In this document: positions 1-11,300 of the stretch, in pieces
Position numbering within the stretch: the stretch's first letter is position 1
How the letters are laid out: every line of letters begins with the position of its first letter
Assembly: GCA_949752745.1 (NCBI GenBank)
Contig: OX457031.1
Location: forward strand, 51,035,103-51,099,102
From: Protula sp. h YS-2021
Taxonomy: Eukaryota; Annelida; Polychaeta; Sabellida; Serpulidae
DNA: 64,000 bases
Direction of reading: 5' to 3'
Notes under the pieces: model-generated
Database searches by the model: none
Told to the model about the DNA's origin: nothing
Seen by the model: only the letters and a program-made list of their open reading frames with translations
Position numbers and translations under genes: made by a program

Positions 1-96
1 TATCCCCGTGGACTCTGTCCACTAAGAGACCGTGCATGCAAGCCTATTTTGTGAACTTTCGGGTTGTTCCGTGATGTTCCGTAATGTATTGATTTC

Positions 97-720
97 TGCA
101 TACACTGATGTATGGTGTGTGCATACACCGATGTATAATTTTTACATAGACCGATGTATGATTTGTGCATACAGTGATGTTCTGAGTTGTGCATACACCG
201 ATGTTTTGAGTTGTGCATACACCGATGTATGATTTGTGCATACACCCATGTACTCATTTGTGCATACACCGGTGTATGATTTGTGCATACTCCGATGTAC
301 TCATTTGTGCATACACCGATGTATGATTTGTGCATACACCGATGTATGATTCGTGCATACAGTGATGTTCTGTGTTGTGCATACACCGATGTATAATTTG
401 TGCATACACCGATGTATGATTTGTGCATACACCGATGTATGATTTGTGCATACACCGATGTATGATTCGTGCATACAGTGATGTTCTGTGCTGTGCATAC
501 ACCGATGTATGATTTGTGCATACAGTGATGTTCTGTGTTGTGCATACACCGATGTATGATTTGTGCATACACCGATGTATGATTCGTGCATACAGTGATG
601 TTCTGTGTTGTGCATACACCGATGTATGATTTGTGCATACACCGATGTATGATTTGTGCATACACCGATGTATGATTTGTGCATACACCCATGTACTCAT
701 TTGTGCATACACCGGCGTAT
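97..720. repeat. 23/24-bp satellite array
   Basis: About 26 head-to-tail units of 23-24 bp. The commonest unit has the core GTGCATACACCGATGTATG followed by ATTT. Its centre is an inverted repeat, CATACA-CCGA-TGTATG, a 6-bp stem with a 4-nt loop. A second unit type (GTGCATACAGTGATGTTCTG) keeps the left arm but loses the right one, and a third ends in TACTCATTT. The types are interspersed. Open frames across the array are a by-product of the period. The array lies in the inferred intron 4 of hexokinase copy A. Confidence 0.9.
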
Positions 721-1554
721 GACATTGCGATAGTCGGTTTCTTTTTAGAAACTCGATTTTTTAGTCCCAGTGGGATGCCTTGTCATTTATTTGCGATTTA
801 GTCACAAGATGGCGTTTCAAGCCATGTAATTATCAAGAAGTATCTGACCTGAACCTCGCAATGAGGGTGCGGTTTTCGCAGTAGCCCTATCAGCGAAGCT
901 CTCACACCGACACTTTGATATGATCCAATAAATATTACATGGATATGTGTGTCAGATAACACTTATCACAAGATGTTATGACGAAGTGAATAAAGGTTAT
1001 GTCAGAAAACAGGACACCACCATAAATATCGAGTTATCAAAACATGGCTTTCGAAACCTGTCTATTTTTGTTTGTTTGTTTGTTTGTGTGTGTGTATTTG
1101 AAACACTATTAAAGTATAAGACAAATAATAAAACTAAGCCACATCACAAACTTAAATTGTTCCTCTTACATACAGACACCCGCTTCGTAATCAATAACAT
1201 AAAAGTTAAAACTATTGAAGTCCCTGCACAAACATGTGAGTTTTGAAGTTCTGTCAATCACGGAAGTGACGTGGCAGCGATAAAACCGGATTATTTATAT
1301 GAGGTTTCACCAGGTTTGAGCCACGTACACCCATCTACAGAAAATAAGTGAAATTTGATTATGAATATTTTTCAAACATAGGTGGAAAGAATCTTGAGTG
1401 CTCGTAAAATTGACATATTGTATGTCGTTATTTTGGACTATTTTTCGAAGCGATTTGTCATGGCTGTGATTTCTGCTGAGCGATAACATGATGAGATTGT
1501 TATTTTCGGTTGTGACACCAACGTTTATACAACATCTATTATTCGACTTCTATT

Positions 1555-1760
1555 TTAGGACGTCTTTTAAACGCTGGACCAAAGACGTTGATTAGACTTA
1601 GACGAAGTGGGGTTTTGTTTCCGACCAAAAGCAACGTCTTATCAACTTGCTTTACCAACGCCTAATCAACGTTGCGTCAAAGACGTTGCTTAGATATGTA
1701 GTCACGACCAATCACAACCAAATCACAGTAAATTTAAATGTTGCACTCAACCCGACGTTG
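1555..1760. repeat. AACGTTG/AACGTC-rich dispersed repeat
   Basis: Degenerate short units around CAACGTCTTATCAAC, AATCAACGTTG and AAAGACGTTG repeat many times, followed by ACAACCAAATCACA. A shorter relative sits at the matching place in copy B (about 26880-27040), so it predates the A/B duplication. The ACAACCAAAT part also recurs near 16600, 35845 and 41270. Confidence 0.55.
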
Positions 1761-1875
1761 CTTCCAACACAACTAATCTGTTCTGTGACACGACCAGGAA
1801 TGAAAATGACGTACAAGGTGACTTATCGCTAGTCTTAGACTTGTAAACGCACATCATACGTCTTATACGATAAAT

Positions 1876-2490
1876 TTGATTTTTAGAGATAAAAAATTCA
1901 ATTCTTGAAAGCAAAAATGAAATATTTCATAGCAAAATCTCAGTTTTGAGCTCAGCAATTTATTTTTTATTGCTATCAAGAATTTGTCTCAGATATCATT
2001 ATTTCAGAATAATACTTTTTTAATTTATATTTTGAAATCAGCATATGATTTTTTGTTCTCAAAAATAAAAATTTTGAATTCAAAATATCAGTCTATTTTT
2101 ATATAAAAAATTCAGAAGCAACAAATCTGTGAAAAATGATGACGAGTCCCTGTATACAGAATCTTGCTTTTATTTTTTTGTTGTACAAAACACAAGCATT
2201 TCTTGAGCTCATAAATTCTGTTGTTATTATTGGTATCAGTAAACAACATCAATAAGTTTCCATCTCCAAAATTTAATTGACGATTCGTTGAATTTTTTCT
2301 GTGTGTGTCTCCCTTAAGATTTTTTAAGTTTGTAAAATTGATTTTTTTTTTTCAAAAATGAATGTTTGCCATCTAAAATTCAATTAATGACAGCAAGATA
2401 TAAATTAATGAGAACTACATTGATTTTTTGATATCTTTAATTATATTTTGATGTAAAAATAAGCGTTAAATGTTTAAACGGCAGTCAATT
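1876..2490. repeat. AT-rich dispersed element
   Basis: An AT-rich block with many ATTTTGA/TCAAAAT words. It is similar over about 600 bp to the block at 41660-42290 in intron 6 of copy C: both contain TTTTGAGCTCA, AAAATTCAGAAGCAA, a CCCTGTA/CCCCTGCA segment, TCTCCAAAATT and AACGATTCGTT-like words in the same order. Copy B lacks it at the matching position. No coding potential was seen. Confidence 0.6.
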
Positions 2491-3078
2491 AATACATATT
2501 CTTTCACTGTGTGAAGTTACAAAACTGTAGGGGGAAAACTTCTTGACAAAGAAGCGCAGACAAACTACTACGGTTACGGTTTCTCAATATACAGACAGAA
2601 AAGTTTTTCACCTCAGTGTCAACAAAGTTGCATTTACAAACGAGTGATGTCCAGGAATGAATATGCAAATCATCTTTAGATTGATCAATACATCAATCCA
2701 ATATTACACCATGATGGGATCATGTAACACTGCCCCTATATCTGTTACCCATCTCCCGATGTTTGGTACCCTTCTAGGAATCTCTTACCCTCTTACATAT
2801 TCCCGTTAAATTTAAAAAAGGAATGGCACAGCCGTCCAAAGCAATTCGTGTGCTAAAGCTTTGGAATGTTTGTCAGAAACTGAATGTCCAGTTTCACTTT
2901 TCTTTTTTAGATTTATGAGATTATTCTGATATATTAGCTCGCTGTATTTGTGATTGTTTTAATCACTTAGAGATCAAACAACCTAGTTTTCGAATCAAAT
3001 GGATCAACAGAAATAAGAGTATTTAAATCGGAATTTTTTATTCTCTTTTTCACTATAACTTTTGCATCGTCATTACAG

Positions 3079-3258
3079 GAAATGAACGTCAAGTGTGTGG
3101 CTGTCATCAACGACCCGGTCGGTGCTGTTGTGGCGGGAGCACACGAATACGATCATTGCTCAGTGGGCCTCATCCTGGGCACCGGCACCAATTGTTGTTA
3201 CATGGAAAACCTTGATAATGTGCAACGATGGGATTTAGATCGTAATGAGCCCAAACAG
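3079..3258 (+). CDS. HK: Copy A exon 5 (catalytic Asp exon)
   Basis: Phase 0 at both ends, 60 codons. Acceptor CATTACAG, donor GTAAGG. Encodes [15 protein letters not shown], then [20 protein letters not shown]. The catalytic Asp is in NDPVG. Confidence 0.93.
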
Positions 3259-3932
3259 GTAAGGACTGTGTTAGGGCTGTGGTGCTGGAATATGGTCGGA
3301 GAGTTTTGTATGATTCATAATAACGGTGTTTTACGATAACTGCATTTACTGTATGGTTCATCACACTCAAAAAGCAGTTAGAAACATATTTTCAATGAAA
3401 TTTTACAAATAGTTGTTCAGTCTCAATTATATTCTTCCTTATCCAGAGATTATCTAATTGTTTATGAGGGCCCCACATCAAACTGAAACGCGATGATGTG
3501 ACAATCTCTGGAGATCTCATGCTCTAACTGTACTCAGCTAAACAATCATTATCCCACGTTTTCACGGTTATCGATGTCTAAGGTCTAGCAACGTTTCCAA
3601 ATTAATTGTTCCGTTTACCAGAAGTACAGTATATGCCAATAAATGTTTTGCGATTACCGCCCCAGCACTCTGGAACGACCTACCTGCAGCAATTAGGAAT
3701 TGTTCTGATATAAATGTTTTTAAATCTTTGCTTAAAACTCACCTCTTTAGACAAGCGTATGCGTAATCCATCCTATATAATCAAATGTATATGCATGTTT
3801 TTATCCACATTAATGCTTTACTAATTTTATCTATTGTTTCAGTGGTATGTGTGTCTAAGTCATTCTGTGAATTGTTATTGTGTAATGCGCTTAGAGCTAT
3901 TTTTACAGTAAGCGCAATATAAACGTATTGCG

Positions 3933-4018
<86 letters not shown>

Positions 4019-7000
4019 TGAGCTCGCAAGCCTTACCACAAAAATTTTACGAATATTTCAGCACATATAAAATCTCAAACCAAGGATGTATTGTGGGGAG
4101 AGTTGATAGGGCTAAAGCTGTCAGTCTATCAAGCTCATAATAAAAATTTTACTATTAAGTATATTCACTAAAACTAATTCAAAGTATATTATAATTTCAT
4201 TAGATTTTCCTCTACATATGAATTCAGTGTATTTGTACGCACCTAAGTAAAAGCTACAATTTAAGCTTTAAGCTACAGTCTTTATCTTTTAAGGTTCTGA
4301 TAAATACGGAGTGGGGATCATTTGGAGAGTGCGGTTGCTTGAATTTCATGAGGAACAGATTTGACCTCAAGTTAGACAAACATTCCTTGAATCGTGGCCA
4401 ACAAGTGTACGTAGATTTCCGAGTTTTCTATTATGGTGAGATAATACCGATTATTCTTGCTGGTTTGTTTGTGCCTGTCGGTGATCTATCCCGAGTCTCC
4501 TGTCACGCTAAGTTATGACGTTATCGCGATATCAAAAGATATAGTCATGGGCAGGAGCTACGTAACAGCGTTGTGTACGAAAATGCACATATACGACACC
4601 TGAACAACTATGCGACATGTCTATATAGGTAACATCTTACACCGTCGGAGTGATGGGATGGATAGATGATGACAAAACAAGCTAAGCAATATGGTCTTAA
4701 AAAATTAGACAAATGTTTAATAACGTACCCTTAAATAAATCTTCTAAAATATCTTTTCTTGTTGTATAATCTACCCTTCAATCACTCTTTTTTACTTCAG
4801 GCAAAGTACTGTGGCATGCTTTTATCCGTTCGCAGGTTTGAAAAGATGATTTCAGGAATGTATATGGGCGAAATAGTTCGTAGTGTTCTTTGTGAGCTGA
4901 TAGAGGAACACTTAATATTCGGTGGAGAAATATCTGAGGAACTTCTCACGCCATCCCGCTTCTATACAAAATATATATCTGAAATAGAAAGGTATGGAAC
5001 AAAATCACCAAAAATGTGCAATAAAATCATTAACAGAAATATAAAAAATGAGCAATAATCCCTTTACCAATATTTTGACATGTGGATATTTAAATTACCG
5101 AAGCCTAATTCTCCCAGTATGGCTGGCTGGCGGTGCGGTGTACGCACTTGCAAATGCCGTTCATTAAAAATTACATTCTGCCATGTATCTTATTAATCGT
5201 GACATTTAATGATACATCTAGATGCGATGGTATAATATACATTTTATACCAAATATTCTGAAGTATCATTTGAGCTTATATTTGTTGTTTGGCAACATGA
5301 GCTTCTGTTAATGAAACATGTAATAAAATCAAACGACTGCCATTCGGAATTTCAGTGACGATCCCGAGGGGAGTTTCAGCAACACTCGCATGGTTCTGCA
5401 GGAGCTTGATATCCCACAATTCACTCTAGATGACTGCCGTTATGTGCAGCATGTCTGCTGGCAGGTCTCTCAACGAGCTGCATATTTGGCTGCAACGGGT
5501 AAGGCTTGACCGAAATAGATCATTCTGATCATTTCTGATCTTTAAAAAATATGAATGCAATTGAACACAATCCAACCGAACCAAACAGAAACAAATACAT
5601 ATGGCAGAAATAAATTTACTTTAATAGATTTACAACCGAAAAGTAAATCAAGTACAAAAGACAACAGGCATTGTACGCAGGTGCATGTTCATATGTGTTC
5701 ATCTGCTCGTTCATTTGTGTTCATCTGCACATGCATATATATCAAACAGATTTATTGAAAAACAATTGCGTGTAGTTTATAGCGCTGAATAATTCCTTTT
5801 AGCAAAGGAAAATTTAAAGCAGATGTGCAATGTTTAAGTACAGCTGAAATTAGCTGACAGTTACCTGAAGGAGACGGTGAAAAATGTTACATACAGGGGT
5901 ATATACGTACAGAAGACAGACAATGACACGTCATTCATTCCTGGAAGGTGGGCTTAAACTCAGCAAAATTGTGTGACACTTGCTATGCTTTCCTGTGACC
6001 AATTTTTTGCGAGAATCTGTAAGGATACTGCGTGGCAAATATAGAAAATTTCATTCCTTTAATTATTTCGTGTGGTAATGCATACACCCTTATTTCTTAC
6101 CTACAGCTGTAGCAACAGTCATATGTAGGTTAGACCGGGCCATGGTGACCGTTGCTGTGGACGGGTCACTCTACCGGTTCCATCCGCATTTCGCTGATCT
6201 CATGAATAAGAAGATAGCGACTCTCATCAAACCGCACCAGAAGGTACCGAATTCCACAAGATATTCAAATTCCAATTAAAACAGTAAACGCCCATCTGAA
6301 TAAATAACAAAATGAGTTGTTGTTGTTCGGTCAACAGAACACAATTAGTGTCGAAATATATCATCAATTAGATACGTTCAGTGGCGAGCAGGATCAGATA
6401 TGGAATTCTAATTGGCTAATAACAATCGTTCATTTCTCAACCTTCATAAAGTTACACACTAATGACACAAAGTTTTGGAGTCGTATGACAATAATTATAA
6501 TATAATCCAATGAAGTCTAGCACCTTAAAAACTTGCAAATGTTACATAATGCTACCATGGTACGTTATGACTTTGACAGATATGGTCGAAACTTAACATA
6601 ATATAACATAATTTCTCAGCGTTCAATATTCTTTCATATTTATGCCTCTGCTTATTTAATATTTACAAAATACCATATGATATCAGCAACACACACAATA
6701 TTGAAGCTAAAATCCTGTTTATGTATCTTATTTTGTGTGTGGTTTTATCACAGTTTCAACTGGTGCACTCACACGACGGTAGCGGGAAGGGAGCAGCTCT
6801 TGTTGCTGCTGTGGCAACTCGATGCCGATCGCCAACGTCACTGTAAGTGATATTAGACTAATATTTGCTATGTAATTAGATGAGGTGGAGGATGATGTAA
6901 CGTGTTCAACCTATTTTAAGGAGAGTACTCCAACAGCTACGCATCGTGAAATAACACGATGTGTACGATTTAAATAGAAACATAGAGAGCAGAAATTTCA

Positions 7001-7269
7001 TAAACATATAACCTAATTAAAAAATTGTTATATATGGACTATTACAATGTTTTCAAGTGGATAAATTGGGTCCTTAAAGATATAAATCAGACACACACCA
7101 TAGAAAGTATTTATTTCCTTGTTTGTAGGTGATCCAAGAAGTGGTCAATTTCTAAGATATAGAAGTGGGCTCAAGTATAATGCACTAATACATAGATTTG
7201 TAAAATTTCAGTTCGAAGCTTGAGACGATTAGATTGAATCCTGCTGAAGACACTGTGATAAAACTATAA
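3079..7269 (+). CDS. HK: Hexokinase copy A, 3' part (exons 5-11)
   Basis: ATP-dependent hexose 6-phosphorylation, the first step of glycolysis, in the cytosol. Exons are 3079-3258, 4294-4406, 4836-4991, 5356-5498, 6107-6243, 6754-6842 and 7212-7269: 876 nt, 291 codons plus stop. Intron positions match the vertebrate hexokinase pattern as I know it. Visible landmarks are the catalytic Asp segment (AVINDPVG), the sugar-binding [11 protein letters not shown] and [10 protein letters not shown], the adenosine-site [12 protein letters not shown] and [14 protein letters not shown]. The usual Thr after the catalytic Asp is Pro (NDP rather than NDT), as in copy B. The frame is intact in all seven exons, and exons 8-9 are more like copy C than copy B, which suggests selection. 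Exons 1-4 lie outside the window, so intactness of the whole gene is unknown. The length of the visible part fits a single 50-kDa domain, not a 100-kDa fused enzyme. Confidence 0.88.
3578..4016 (+). mobile_element. LINE 3' end with (AAT)n tail, inserted in intron 5 of copy A
   Basis: A 5'-truncated non-LTR retrotransposon. At 3608-3766 an open stretch ends in TAA and reads as a reverse-transcriptase ORF C-terminus, with the typical [15 protein letters not shown] and [15 protein letters not shown]. The 3' UTR carries the inverted pair GCGCTTAGAG/AAGCGCAATATAAA (about 3888-3922), then the (AAT)n tail from 3932. Copy B has an uninterrupted sequence at the matching site (28845-28865), so the insertion postdates the A/B split. 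The tail and C-terminus recall CR1/L2-like LINEs; the clade is an inference. Confidence 0.8.
3932..4016. repeat. (AAT)n microsatellite
   Basis: About 28 near-perfect AAT units forming the 3' tail of the LINE fragment. Confidence 0.97.
4294..4406 (+). CDS. HK: Copy A exon 6
   Basis: Starts in phase 0 after TCTTTTAAG; ends in phase 2 before donor GTACGT. Encodes [15 protein letters not shown], with the sugar-binding Glu in NTEW, and ends in ...NRGQQ plus GT, completed as Val by exon 7. Confidence 0.92.
4836..4991 (+). CDS. HK: Copy A exon 7
   Basis: Acceptor CGTTCGCAG, phase 2 at both ends, donor GTATGG. Encodes [19 protein letters not shown] and, after that, [16 protein letters not shown], matching the FEKMxSGxYLGE segment of hexokinases. 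Confidence 0.92.
5356..5498 (+). CDS. HK: Copy A exon 8
   Basis: Acceptor AATTTCAG, donor GTAAGG, phase 2 in and phase 1 out. Encodes [19 protein letters not shown] and the conserved [20 protein letters not shown]. Confidence 0.92.
5499..6106 (+). other. Intron 8 of copy A
   Basis: 608 bp of AT-rich intron, alignable with intron 8 of copy B (30408-31608). A frame at 5555-5758 is open but has no protein-like features. Confidence 0.7.
6107..6243 (+). CDS. HK: Copy A exon 9
   Basis: Acceptor CCTACAG, donor GTACCG, phase 1 in and phase 0 out. Encodes [20 protein letters not shown], then [16 protein letters not shown]. The conserved Asp of VDGS is kept. Confidence 0.92.
6754..6842 (+). CDS. HK: Copy A exon 10
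   Basis: Acceptor TTATCACAG, phase 0 in and phase 2 out. Encodes [20 protein letters not shown] and TRCRSPTS. The donor is GTAAGT: splicing at CT|GTAAGT removes the TAA that reading through would use as a stop. The spliced reading is preferred because exon 11 is conserved with copy C. Confidence 0.85.
7212..7269 (+). CDS. HK: Copy A exon 11 (C-terminal tail)
   Basis: Acceptor TAAAATTTCAG. Joined to CT from exon 10 it reads [19 protein letters not shown] then TAA. The tail shares the pattern NPA-D/E-D-T-x-IK with exon 11 of copy C. The stop overlaps an AATAAA at 7268. Confidence 0.75.
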
Positions 7270-7313
7270 TAAAGATGTTTAGACATCTTTCAACAATAAA
7301 CAATTTAATAAAA
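7268..7313 (+). terminator. Polyadenylation signals of copy A
   Basis: Three AATAAA hexamers at 7268-7273, 7295-7300 and 7308-7313, the first overlapping the stop codon. The second or third is the likelier signal. Confidence 0.55.
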
Positions 7314-7897
7314 TCCACTTTGTTTGACCCATACCTGCGTTGCGGAAAATAACATAAGAAAATGACATAGCAACACACAGGATGATATTGCTATATATAT
7401 GCTCACGAACAGGTGAAAGGACTGTTGTAGCCAAAAGATCATCACCCCACTGTCAACTCTTGAATCAAGTATTTGACATTTCTAAGTCCACCATTAATAT
7501 GCGAGGATTTTAAATTTCGTAAAGAGTTGCGTATTCTAAGGCTGGATCGATGATCAACTGTGAACAAATTTTATAGCGATTTTGATATCCTAATCGCCGT
7601 ATAACAAGTCACATCTCACCTGCAATGTTACATCCTGACATAACAAGGAATACTCCAAATGACATAGCTTTCGTAACTGTTGCCGATATAAAACGAGTAA
7701 ATAGATGTAAATAGATACTAATAAGGACACCTATCTCTTGGGATGTTTAAGAATTATTAGAGATAAGGGTATCCTCACTTCAAAAAGGATATAAAGGCAT
7801 TCAATAATGCTCGTTGTCTCCGAGAACTATTCAAATTTCTGACCTCCTTTTAACTGCTTATATTTACATAGCTAAAATGGATGCCATAAAAAAGATG
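7314..7897. other. A-B spacer, left part
   Basis: No gene seen. From about 7607 it aligns with the sequence downstream of copy B exon 10 (32715-32960), showing that the duplicated unit runs past the gene. The homology breaks at 7897/7898, where the 5-kb insertion starts. Confidence 0.6.
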
Positions 7898-8335
7898 TTA
7901 TCCCCCGTGGAACGGAGGGATATAGTTTTGAACTTTTCGGTCTGTCTGTTTGTCTGTCCGTCTGTCCGTCTTGCCGCCTGTCTGTCCGTTCCCACAATGA
8001 TTATGTTATGTGGTGGATTTTCGGTACATCCGTCACTTATGTAGTTTTTGTTCCTTATGTGGTGGTTCTTATGAGGTAGCTACATAAGCACCCATTGAGC
8101 ACATAACAAACCACATAAGGGAGTCCATCAAAGTCCGTAGATCAACTATCTGGTAACACCATCTGTTGGTAAATAATGCAACTATAAAGCCAATTCCTAA
8201 AGCAAATAAGAAGAGCAGCATTTCTTTAAATCCCGCTGTGGGGTAGGGAGAATACACCCACTGCTTTCTGCATTTCTTCATTCTCCCTTCTTTTTTTTCC
8301 CCACTTGTTTCTTTAGCAAGTGTATCCTGATAAGG

Positions 8336-11300
8336 GTCGAAAATGAGGTCAAAATCGCTCTAACCGTGTTTGAGATAATAGTCAACTTCCAGTTTTTGAC
8401 CTTGACCGTGACTGAAAACATTAAGGTCACCGATGAAATTCTTATATGACGTTATTTGGGCGAAACGGGTCGGAAATGAACTAAAAATCGCTCTGTCTCT
8501 AATCTTTTTCGAGATAATAGTCAACGTCCGCTGTTTGACCTTGACCGTGACAGAGAAGGTCAAGATCACCGAGGTAGCTGTTATGTAGCGTTGTTTAGGC
8601 TGAAAGGGTCGAAAATGACCTAAAGTTGCTGTATCTCTAATCGTTTTCGAGTTTATAGTCAACTTCCGGTTTTTGACCTTGACCGTGATCGACAACATCA
8701 AGGTCACCGAGGCATTTCTAAAGTAACGTTATTCGCGCTCAAAGGGTCGAAATTAGCTCAAAATAGATTTATCTCTAACCGTTTTCGAGATAATAGTCGA
8801 CTTCCGGTTTTTGACCTTGACCGTGACCGGGAAGATCAAGGTCATCGAGGTACCTCTTATATAACGTTGTTTAGCCCCAAGGGATCGACAATCAGCTCGA
8901 AAGCAGTCTATCTCTAATCGTTTTCGAGATAATAGTCAGCTTCCGCTTTTTGACTTGACTGTGACCGAGAACATTAGGTCACCGAAACGTTGTTTAGCCC
9001 CAAGGGGTCGACAATCAGCTCGAAATCGGTCTATCTGTGATCGTTTTCGAGATAATAGTCAACTTCCGCTTTTTGACTTGACTGTGACCGAGAACATAAG
9101 GGTCACCGAGGAATTTTTTGTGTAACGTTATTTGGGCGGAAAAGGCCGAAAATGAACTAAAAATGGCCCTGTCTCTAATCGTTTTCGAGAAAATAGTTAA
9201 CTTCCGGTCTTTGACCTTGACCGTGACAGAGAAGGTCAAGGTCACCGAGGTACCTCTTATGTAGCGTTGTTTAGACTGAAAGGGTCGAAAATGACCTCAA
9301 AATTGCTGTATTTCTAATCGTTTTCGAGATAATAATCAACTTCCGGTTTTTGACCGTGACCGACAACATCAAGGTCACCTAGGCATTTCTAAAGTAACGT
9401 TAATTTTGCATAAAGTGTCGAAAATGAGCTCAAAATAGCTCTATCTCGAACCGTTTTCAAGATAACAGTAGACTTCAGGTTTTTGACCTTGACCGTGAGC
9501 GAGAAGTTCAAGGTCACCTAGGTACCTGTTATATCACGTTGTTCAGCTCCAAGGCGTCGACAGTCAGCTCGAAAGCGGTCTATCTCTAATCGTTTTCGAG
9601 ATAATAGTCAGCTTCCGCTTTTTGACTTGACTGTGACCGAGAACATTAAGGTCACCGAAACGTTGTTTAGCCCCAAGGGGTCGACAATCAGCTCGAAATC
9701 GGTCTATCTGTGATCGTTTTCGAGATAATAGTCAACTTCCGCTTTTTGACTTGACTGTGACCGAGAACATTAGGGTCACCGAGGAATTTTTTGTGTAACG
9801 TTATTTGGGCGGAAAAGGCCGAAAATGAACTAAAAATGGCCCTGTCTCTAATCGTTTTCGAGAAAATAGTTAACTTCCGGTCTTTGACCTTGACCGTGAC
9901 AGAGAAGGTCAAGGTCACCGAGGTACCTCTTATGTAGCGTTGTTTAGACTGAAAGGGTCGAAAATGACCTCAAAATTGCTGTATTTCTAATCGTTTTCGA
10001 GATAATAATCAACTTCCGGTTTTTGACCGTGACCGACAACATCAAGGTCACCTAGGCATTTCTAAAGTAACGTTAATTTTGCATAAAGTGTCGAAAATGA
10101 GCTCAAAATAGCTCTATCTCGAACCGTTTTCAAGATAACAGTAGACTTCCGGTTTTTGACCTTGACCGTGAGCGAGAAGTTCAAGGTCACCTAGGTACCT
10201 GTTATATCACGTTGTTCAGCTCCAAGGCGTCGACAGTCAGCTCGAAATCGGGCTATCTCTAATCGTTGTCGAGATAATAGTCAACTTCCGGTTTTTCACC
10301 TTGACCGTGACCCAGAGCATCAAGGTAACCGAGGCATTTCTAAAGAAAGGGTCGAAAATGACCTCGGTCAGAATCGCTGTATCCCTAATCGTTTTCGAGA
10401 TAATAGTCAGCTTACGGTTATTGACCTTGACCGTGACCGACATCAAGGTCACCGAGGCATTTCTAAAGTAACGTTCTTTACGCACAAAGGGTCGAAAATG
10501 AGCTCAAAATAGCTCTCTCTCTCTCTCTGTCTTACCGTTTTCGAGATATTAGTCTACTTCCGGTTTTTGACCTTGACCATGACCGAGGTCAAGGTCACCG
10601 ATGTAGTTCTTATGTAACGTTGTTTAGGCTGAAAGTGTCAAAAATGACCTAAAATTGCTGTATCTGCAATCGTTTTCGAGATAATAGTCAACTTCCGGTT
10701 TTTGACAGTGATCGAGAGCATCAAATTGGTCGAGGCATTTCTAAAGAAACGTTATTTGCGCACAAAGGGTCGAAAATGACCTCGCTCAGAATCGCTGTAT
10801 CTATAATCGTTTTCGAGATAATAGTCAACTTTCGGTTTTTGACCCTCACCGTAACCCAGAACATCAAGATCACCAAGGCATTTCTAAAGTAACGTTATTT
10901 GCGCACAAAGGGTCGAAAATGAGCTCAAAATAGCTCTCTCTCTCTCTCTAACCATTTTCGAGATAATAGTCTACTTCCGGTTTTATGACCTTGACCATGA
11001 CCGTCACCGAGGTAGTCCTTATGTAACGTTGTTTAGGTGGTCGACAATCAGCTCGAAATCGCTCTGTCTGTAACCGTTTTCGAAATAATAGTCAACTTCT
11101 GGTTTTTGACCTTAACCCTGACAGAGAAGGTCAAGGTCACCGAAGTACCTGCTATGTAGGGTTGTTTAGGCTGAAAGGGTCTAAAATGACCTATAATTGC
11201 TGTATCTCTATTCCTTTTCGAGATAATAGTCAACTTCCGGATTTTGACCTTGAGCGTGACCGAGAGCATCAAGGTCACCTAGGCATTTCTAAAGAAACGT

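Larger units (their letters stand above)
721..3078 (+). other. Intron 4 (3' part) of hexokinase copy A
   Basis: No coding exon was found here. The segment is assigned to intron 4 because the next exon starts with the sequence that follows exon 4 in copies B and C, and because it aligns with the end of intron 4 of copy B (for example around 1478-1550 with 26850-26930, and 2510-2570 with 27470-27520). Exons 1-4 of copy A must lie to the left of the window. It ends in the acceptor CATTACAG before 3079. Confidence 0.6.

Noticed and set aside
97..720. CRISPR-like direct repeats
   Set aside because: Units are contiguous without unique spacers and the DNA is eukaryotic.
3781..4029. Antisense poly-leucine frame
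   Set aside because: It is the (AAT)n tail of the LINE read on the other strand.
6843..6845. TAA after exon 10 as the end of copy A
   Set aside because: It lies in a strong GTAAGT donor, and a conserved tail exon follows; kept only as a possible retained-intron end.
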